Source: Myxococcus llanfairpwllgwyngyllgogerychwyrndrobwllllantysiliogogogochensis
Lineage (GTDB): Bacteria; Myxococcota; Myxococcia; Myxococcales; Myxococcaceae
Length of the DNA: 64,000 nucleotides
NCBI RefSeq assembly: GCF_006636215.1
Contig: NZ_VIFM01000023.1
Span: 1 to 64,000 of the forward strand
Reading direction: 5' to 3'
Shown one piece after another: positions 59,920 through 64,000 of the stretch. Within the stretch, counting starts at the first letter, position 1, and every line of letters starts with the position of its first letter. The translations under genes and the position numbers were made by a program. The notes below the pieces were generated by a model. It saw nothing but the letters and a program-made list of their open reading frames with translations. It was not told the DNA's origin and searched no databases.

Positions 59920-60840
59920 ATGTCGAAGCAGCACAGCCGCTCGCACCTCTTCGTCCAGCACCTGCCACCCGCCGCCCGTCGCTGCGCGGAGGTGCCCGGA
60001 TTGGAGACCCTGCTGGAGTCGTGGGTGTCCACCGGACGACACGCGTGGCCGGACGTGGTGCTTCCCGAAGAGGACTTCCTCCGCCATGTCGCCCAGCGGC
60101 TCGTGCCGGGCCAGGAGCCTGCGGACACGCTCGCCGCCGTGCCCGTGTCGGACCTCTATCTGGCCTGTGCCTGCGCGCGAGGACTGCCCGCGGCCCACGC
60201 GGCCCTGGAGCGGCACTTCTTCCCCAAGGTGGCCAGTGCCATCTCCCGGGTGCGGGGTGGCGGCGTGGACGCGAAGGAAGTGCTCCAGCAACTGCGTCAG
60301 CGACTCCTGGTCCCCGCCCAGGACGGCGCCGAACCGAGAATCGCCGAGTACCAGGGAGGAGGTCCGCTGGCGGCCTGGCTGCGCGCGGCGGCGGTGCGGA
60401 TGGCGCTCAACCTCCAGCGCGCGGAGGGCCGGCGTGCGCGCGCGGAGGAGGACGGGGACGGGACGATGTTCGAGCGGGTGGGCGAGGCCGGCCGGGACAT
60501 CGAGCTGGACTACCTCCGCCGACGTCACCAGCAGGACTTCCGTGACGCCCTCTCGGGAGCGCTGGCGACCCTGTCCGCCCGGGAGCGCACCGTGCTGCGG
60601 CTGCACGTCGTGGACGGGGTGAGCCTGGAGTCCATTGGCGTCATGTACCGGGCGCACAAGTCCACGGTGTCGCGCTGGATGTCGCAAGCGAGGCAGACGG
60701 TGCTGGTGGGCGTGCGGGAGCGGCTCGCGGAGCGCCTCCAGTTGTCGTCGGGCGAGCTGCACAGTCTGATGCACGCGGTGCGCAGCCAGCTCGACATGAG
60801 CCTGTCGGGGTTGCTGCGCGGCGAGCCCGGGCCCGGATAG
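59920..60840 (+). CDS. ECF-type RNA polymerase sigma factor (myxobacterial family)
   Basis: A 306-residue group IV-like sigma factor. A long N-terminal helical region (LPPAARRCAEVPGLETLLES; YLACACARGLPAAHAALERH) precedes a region-2-like core (ASAISRVRGGGVDAKEVLQQ; LAAWLRAAAVRMALNLQRAE), and region 4 has the HTH TLSARERTVLRLHVVDGVSL, SIGVMYRAHKSTVSRWMSQA. This layout matches a Myxococcales-specific sigma-70 family often found with Ser/Thr kinase genes. GAGG lies 5 bases before the ATG at 59920. Downstream genes (secretin-N peptide at 60959, zinc-finger kinase at 61345) are likely partners or targets. Confidence 0.85.
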   Translation: MSKQHSRSHLFVQHLPPAARRCAEVPGLETLLESWVSTGRHAWPDVVLPEEDFLRHVAQRLVPGQEPADTLAAVPVSDLYLACACARGLPAAHAALERHFFPKVASAISRVRGGGVDAKEVLQQLRQRLLVPAQDGAEPRIAEYQGGGPLAAWLRAAAVRMALNLQRAEGRRARAEEDGDGTMFERVGEAGRDIELDYLRRRHQQDFRDALSGALATLSARERTVLRLHVVDGVSLESIGVMYRAHKSTVSRWMSQARQTVLVGVRERLAERLQLSSGELHSLMHAVRSQLDMSLSGLLRGEPGPG

Positions 60841-60958
60841 GCCCAGAGGCCCTCTCCACTTTTTTCGCGGTCCGCGTGCAACACGCCACGGGGAGCGGTG
60901 TCACCGGAATGAAGGCGGGGCAAACGCGCCTCGGTTCACTCAAGGAAGGACACACCTC

Positions 60959-61255
60959 ATGCGGAACGGACTGGTGGGATTCACGTTGCTGGCGCTGGCG
61001 CTGGTGGGCACGAGCGCGGCGGCGGAAGAGCGCATCGAGCTCAAGCCGGGCGAGCAGCGCGTGCTCGACTTGAAGGACCTGACGCGGGTGGCGCTGGGAG
61101 ACGTCAATACGGCGGAAGTGAAGACGCTGGGCAAGGGGCAGCTTGAGGTCACCGGCAGGGAGGCGGGCACCACGAAGCTGCTGGTGTGGAAGAAGAGCGG
61201 CGAGCGGCTGGAGTATTCCATCGTCGTGACGGACGGCGCCGCGAAGGAGAAGTAG
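60959..61255 (+). CDS. Exported small protein with secretin/pilus N-terminal-like domain, 98 aa
   Basis: Signal peptide MRNGLVGFTLLALALVGTSAAA, then one small beta-alpha-beta domain: IELKPGEQRVLDLKDLTRVA, AEVKTLGKGQLEVTGREAGT and TKLLVWKKSGERLEYSIVV. This matches the T2SS/T3SS/pilus secretin N-terminal domain (PF13629-type) that lines secretin pores, here isolated. Its ATG is 118 bases after the sigma factor stop. The same domain recurs at the C terminus of the downstream kinase (GLSRVAIGRSD..THLLVWTRDG), so the two may interact or bind the same periplasmic ligand. Confidence 0.8.
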   Translation: MRNGLVGFTLLALALVGTSAAAEERIELKPGEQRVLDLKDLTRVALGDVNTAEVKTLGKGQLEVTGREAGTTKLLVWKKSGERLEYSIVVTDGAAKEK

Positions 61256-61289
61256 GCCGCGAGGAGGGTGTGTCGTGGCGCATGGGGAG

Positions 61290-61330
61290 GAGGGCCCGAG
61301 TCCTTGCCGGGCCCCTCTCTCCTTCCTTCT
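61290..61330 (+). terminator. Hairpin and pyrimidine tract between secretin-N peptide and kinase genes
   Basis: AGGGCCCG pairs with CGGGCCCCT (one-base bulge) across a 9-base loop, followed by CTCTCTCCTTCCTTCT. It lies between co-oriented genes and may act as a partial terminator. Confidence 0.6.
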
Positions 61331-61344
61331 CGGGGGGCGAGGTG

Positions 61345-62853
61345 GTGAAGTTGCGACGCACGCACATGAGCCCGCTGCCCACTTCCGCGTCCCCGGCGTG
61401 TCCGGATGAGAACGCGCTCGCCGGCTTCGCGAGTGGCGTGTTGCCTCCGGGGGATGTTCCGGCGATGGCCGCGCACCTGGACGTCTGCGAGGACTGTCGA
61501 GCCCTGGTCGCCGCGGTGGCGGCAGAATCCTCCGCGCCGAATCCAGGCGGGCTGTCCCAGGGGCCCACGCGGCTGGACTCGAGGGTGCCATCCCCGGAAG
61601 GGGAGAAGCCGGGCGTCGCGGGAGAACTCCTGCTCGAAGGGACGCGACTGGGGCCCTATGTCCTGCGTGAGCTGCTGGGCGTGGGAGGCATGGGCGTGGT
61701 GTACGCGGCGGAGGACCCGAGGTTGGAGCGAAGGGTCGCGGTGAAGCTGCTGCGTCCCCTCCGCGAGGGAATCGAGGGTGAGAATCGGGTGCGCCTGTCG
61801 CGAGAGGCGCAGGCGATGGCGCGCCTGTCCCATCCCAACGTGCTGCCTGTCTTCGAGCTGGGCTCGGTGGATGGACGGGACTACCTGGCGATGGAGTGGG
61901 TGGAGGGAACGACGCTCGCGGGCTGGCTGCGCGAGCGGGAACGTCCCTGGCGTGACGTGCTGAAGTTGTTCCTCGCGGCCGGAGCGGGGCTGGTTGCCGC
62001 GCATCAACAGGGACTGGTCCACCGCGACTTCAAGCCGGCCAACGTGCTGGTGGGCAGGGATGGACGTCCTCGTGTGACGGACTTCGGTCTCGCCCGTCGA
62101 TGGCGGCGCGAAGAGAGCGATGCACGCGCCGCCGCCGAGGTCTCCACGACGACGCTGTCGCTCGCGACGGACCAGGAGGAGACCGCGCTCACGCGAGAGG
62201 GCACCACGCCGGGCACGCCCGCGTACATGTCACCCGAGCAGCGCCAGGGCAGGGCCGTGGACGCGCGAAGTGACCAGTACAGCTTCTGTGTCGCGCTCTA
62301 CGAAGCCCTCCACGGCGAGCGTCCCGACAGGTCGTCGAAGCGGACTTCCGTCGAGGCTCGCGGCAAGAAGGGCCCCAGGTTGCCGGCGCACGTGCGGGCC
62401 GCGCTGGCGCGAGGGCTCGCGAGTGAACCGGAGGCACGCCACCCCTCGATGGAGGCCTTGCTCCAGGCGCTCTCCGGCCCCTCGCCCGTGAGCAAGAAGT
62501 GGCTGGGAGTCATGGCGCTCGTGCTGGTGGTGCTCCTCGGAGCGGGCACGTGGGCGCGGGCGTGGCTCCAGCCGGAGTTCGCTCCGAAAGAGAGCGAGGC
62601 CTTCCTGTCGGAGGTGGAGTCCGCGCGGAAGGCCAGCGGCAACGTCTTCTTCCCGATGCTGCTTGGGGAAGCGCGCAAGCTGGAGCTGCCCGGACTCAGT
62701 CGCGTCGCCATCGGGCGCTCGGACCTCGTCGAAATCCAGTCCGTGGAAAACGGGTTGCTGCTCACGCCGCTCTCCTCCGGCGCCACCCACCTGCTGGTCT
62801 GGACCCGCGATGGGAAGCGGGGCCTCTACACCGTGTCCGTCACGAGCCCCTGA
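61345..62853 (+). CDS. Zinc-finger / Ser-Thr kinase / secretin-N-domain fusion
   Basis: A 502-residue membrane protein. Residues ~15-60 carry a putative anti-sigma-type zinc finger (ACPDENALAGFASGVLPPGD, HLDVCEDCRALVAA). Residues ~95-380 are a Hanks-type kinase: VLRELLGVGGMGVVYAAEDP, VAVKLLRPL, LVHRDFKPANVLVGRDG (catalytic Asp), VTDFGLARRW and TPAYMSPEQRQGRAVDARSD. A transmembrane helix (WLGVMALVLVVLLGAGTWAR) leads to a C-terminal secretin-N-like domain (GLSRVAIGRSDLVEIQSVEN, THLLVWTRDGKRGLYTVSV). The start is a GTG at 61345 with GGGGGG/GAGG upstream; ATG at 61366 is possible. The upstream sigma factor and zinc finger suggest a sigma-control circuit. Confidence 0.85.
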   Translation: MKLRRTHMSPLPTSASPACPDENALAGFASGVLPPGDVPAMAAHLDVCEDCRALVAAVAAESSAPNPGGLSQGPTRLDSRVPSPEGEKPGVAGELLLEGTRLGPYVLRELLGVGGMGVVYAAEDPRLERRVAVKLLRPLREGIEGENRVRLSREAQAMARLSHPNVLPVFELGSVDGRDYLAMEWVEGTTLAGWLRERERPWRDVLKLFLAAGAGLVAAHQQGLVHRDFKPANVLVGRDGRPRVTDFGLARRWRREESDARAAAEVSTTTLSLATDQEETALTREGTTPGTPAYMSPEQRQGRAVDARSDQYSFCVALYEALHGERPDRSSKRTSVEARGKKGPRLPAHVRAALARGLASEPEARHPSMEALLQALSGPSPVSKKWLGVMALVLVVLLGAGTWARAWLQPEFAPKESEAFLSEVESARKASGNVFFPMLLGEARKLELPGLSRVAIGRSDLVEIQSVENGLLLTPLSSGATHLLVWTRDGKRGLYTVSVTSP

Positions 62854-62887
62854 CCCACGCCTTCAAGACCACGACGCGGTGGACACG

Positions 62888-62912
62888 GGCCCGACGGGAA
62901 CACCGTCGGGCC
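62888..62912. terminator. Hairpin between convergent kinase and sulfatase genes
   Basis: GGCCCGACGG pairs perfectly with CCGTCGGGCC around GAACA, between the stops at 62853 and 62937. No T tract. Confidence 0.6.
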
Positions 62913-62936
62913 GCATCGTCACAGCCTTCGCGGAAG

Positions 62937-64000
62937 CTACGCGGGCCACGGGGACAGCATCTGCGTCTCGTACTTCCCGAGCAGGGCGTGCGTCGCGCGC
63001 GCCGCGGCTTCGACCTCGGCGTGGCCGAGTCCCTTGGGCAGCGTCGAGATGACCGTGGGGAACGCCCCGTCGAACACGAGCAGGTTCTCCAGCTCCAGCG
63101 GGTCGCTCTGGAGGTCGTAGAGCTCCCACTGGTCGGCGTGCTCGCCCGACGGGTCCCACGTCCGCGCGAGCTTCCAGCGCGGCGTGCGTACGCACCGGAC
63201 GTGGTTGGGCTGGCACACCGCGCCGGGCTTGAGGTCCGGCACCTTGCCCGCCTTCGTGGTGCCTTCGCGCAGGGCGTCGACGGAGCGTGTGAACACGGCG
63301 AACAGCGCATCGTCGTGTGCCTGGTGCGGGTCGCCGGTGTGCGGCAGCGTCTCCGTAATCTCGTCGTCGGTGATGAAGAGCACTCCGGCGCGAGGCGTGC
63401 CGTCGGGCTCCGTCACGGTGTCGGTCTCTCCGCGCGCCAGCGGGCTCAAGTCCGCGCCGACGAAAGGAGGCACCGGGCGGTGGAGGCGCAGGTCGGTGCG
63501 AATCGCGTCGAGGGCGGCGCCTTCGATGCCCGCGAGCCCCAGGAGCGTGGGCAGCACGTCCACGTGGCTGCTGAGCGCTTCAATCTGCCGCGTCTCCGGA
63601 GCGACGTCCTTCTCCACGGGGAACTGGACGACGAGGGGCACGTGCAGCGCCTCCTGATAGGCGGTGTGCCACTTCTCCATCATGTAGCCGTGCGAGCCGG
63701 CGTACTCGCCGTGGTCGGAGAGGAACATCACGAGGGTGTTCTCGCGCAGGCCGCTTTCATCCAGCGTCCGCAGCACCTGGGCGATGTGCGCGTCCACCAC
63801 GTGGATGAGCCACGTGTAGTACTGGTTGAAGCGCAGCGTGGACACGTCCGGAGCGGCCGTGAGCTGGAAGGGGATGCCCGAGTTGAGGGTGACGGCGACG
63901 GGGTCGATGTTCTCGTTCGCCTGATGCAGGACGAGCCCCGTCTTGGCCGCGAGCGCCAGGCCCATCTTGTATGCGTAGTCGCGCTGACAGCTCGGCTTGT
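62937..64000 (-). CDS. Sulfatase-family hydrolase (partial, N terminus off the right edge)
   Basis: The visible part (about 354 codons) covers the C-terminal half of a type I sulfatase/phosphonate monoester hydrolase. Metal and substrate motifs: NTLVMFLSDHGEYAGSHGYM (Asp-His), EKWHTAYQEALHVPLVVQFP (Lys/His), and the sulfatase C-terminal subdomain FDGAFPTVISTLPKGLGHAE. The N-terminal Cys/Ser-x-Pro-x-Arg formylglycine region is outside the window, so whether it is a true sulfatase cannot be judged. The frame is open to the right edge (reading KPSCQRDYAYK before an internal Met at 63965). Its 3' end faces the kinase gene across a hairpin. Confidence 0.9.
   Translation of the reverse strand, partial: KPSCQRDYAYKMGLALAAKTGLVLHQANENIDPVAVTLNSGIPFQLTAAPDVSTLRFNQYYTWLIHVVDAHIAQVLRTLDESGLRENTLVMFLSDHGEYAGSHGYMMEKWHTAYQEALHVPLVVQFPVEKDVAPETRQIEALSSHVDVLPTLLGLAGIEGAALDAIRTDLRLHRPVPPFVGADLSPLARGETDTVTEPDGTPRAGVLFITDDEITETLPHTGDPHQAHDDALFAVFTRSVDALREGTTKAGKVPDLKPGAVCQPNHVRCVRTPRWKLARTWDPSGEHADQWELYDLQSDPLELENLLVFDGAFPTVISTLPKGLGHAEVEAAARATHALLGKYETQMLSPWPA

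Noticed and set aside
1-64000. tRNA/rRNA genes, IS elements or prophage.
   Set aside because: No cloverleaf-like sequence, transposase motif, terminal inverted repeats or phage structural genes recognised on reading either strand; small RNAs could be missed.

Overview
This 64 kb, very GC-rich window looks like a chromosomal segment of a myxobacterium, most likely Myxococcaceae (Myxococcus/Corallococcus-like). That is an inference from gene content: PilZ proteins with long extensions, Ser/Thr kinases with PEGA or zinc-finger/secretin-N modules, a myxobacterial-type ECF sigma factor, a lipoprotein carrying a Cys/Asp/Gly 'D-DG-D' motif, a secreted M36 protease, and strong G+C bias at third codon positions. 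No rRNA, tRNA, CRISPR array, insertion sequence or prophage was recognised.

Layout. 0-18 kb is mostly ordinary chromosome: an XRE regulator (cut by the left edge), an RNase II/R exoribonuclease, a TMTC-like membrane protein with TPRs, secreted and YkgJ-type proteins, a Kelch lipoprotein, a PilZ fusion protein, the M36 metallopeptidase, a NYN/OST-HTH protein, class II fructose-bisphosphate aldolase and a HAD phosphatase. 18-32 kb is an accessory cluster described below. 32-34.5 kb holds a lipoprotein, an unrecognised 447-aa protein and an overlapping DarG-like macrodomain gene. 34.5-40.7 kb has a sulfonate/taurine-type ABC transporter, a PEGA-containing Ser/Thr kinase and two small envelope genes. 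40.9-47.5 kb has glucose dehydrogenase, GH15 glucoamylase/trehalase, a Yellow/SMP-30-like beta-propeller, a nucleotidyltransferase-fold protein, a small secreted protein and an App1 phosphatase. 47.9-57.8 kb has polyphosphate kinase, a BamE-like membrane protein, a hybrid-sensor histidine kinase, a cupin, a coiled-coil PilZ protein, RtcB RNA ligase and a methyltransferase. 57.9-64 kb has a TPR protein with a 42-bp minisatellite, an ECF sigma factor, a secretin-N-domain peptide, a zinc-finger/kinase/secretin-N fusion and a truncated sulfatase.

The most interesting part is 18.2-32.1 kb, which reads as an undescribed ribosomal-peptide (RiPP-like) system. A 56-codon gene at 25081 encodes a peptide whose first 22 residues match a double-glycine leader (Leu -12, Met -7, Val -4, Gly-Gly) and whose 34-residue core is built from a seven-residue repeat (TLPGPIV type). 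It is followed by a strong hairpin, then by genes for a minimal nucleotidyltransferase, a PqqD-like leader-binding protein, a PqqD-heme-oxygenase-fold fusion, an ABC transporter carrying a C39 leader peptidase, and an HlyD adaptor. These supply leader recognition, oxidation, cleavage and export. Upstream lies a compact six-gene operon (class III aminotransferase, zinc dehydrogenase, thymidylate-kinase-like protein, PfkB kinase, RmlD-like reductase, APH-like kinase) and a convergent PdxJ paralogue with altered active-site residues. My reading is that the operon makes a phosphorylated, possibly nucleotide-activated amino-sugar-like or pyridine-like small molecule that is attached to, or works with, the repeat peptide. 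The peptide, leader motif and export genes are seen directly; the coupling of the two halves is inference.
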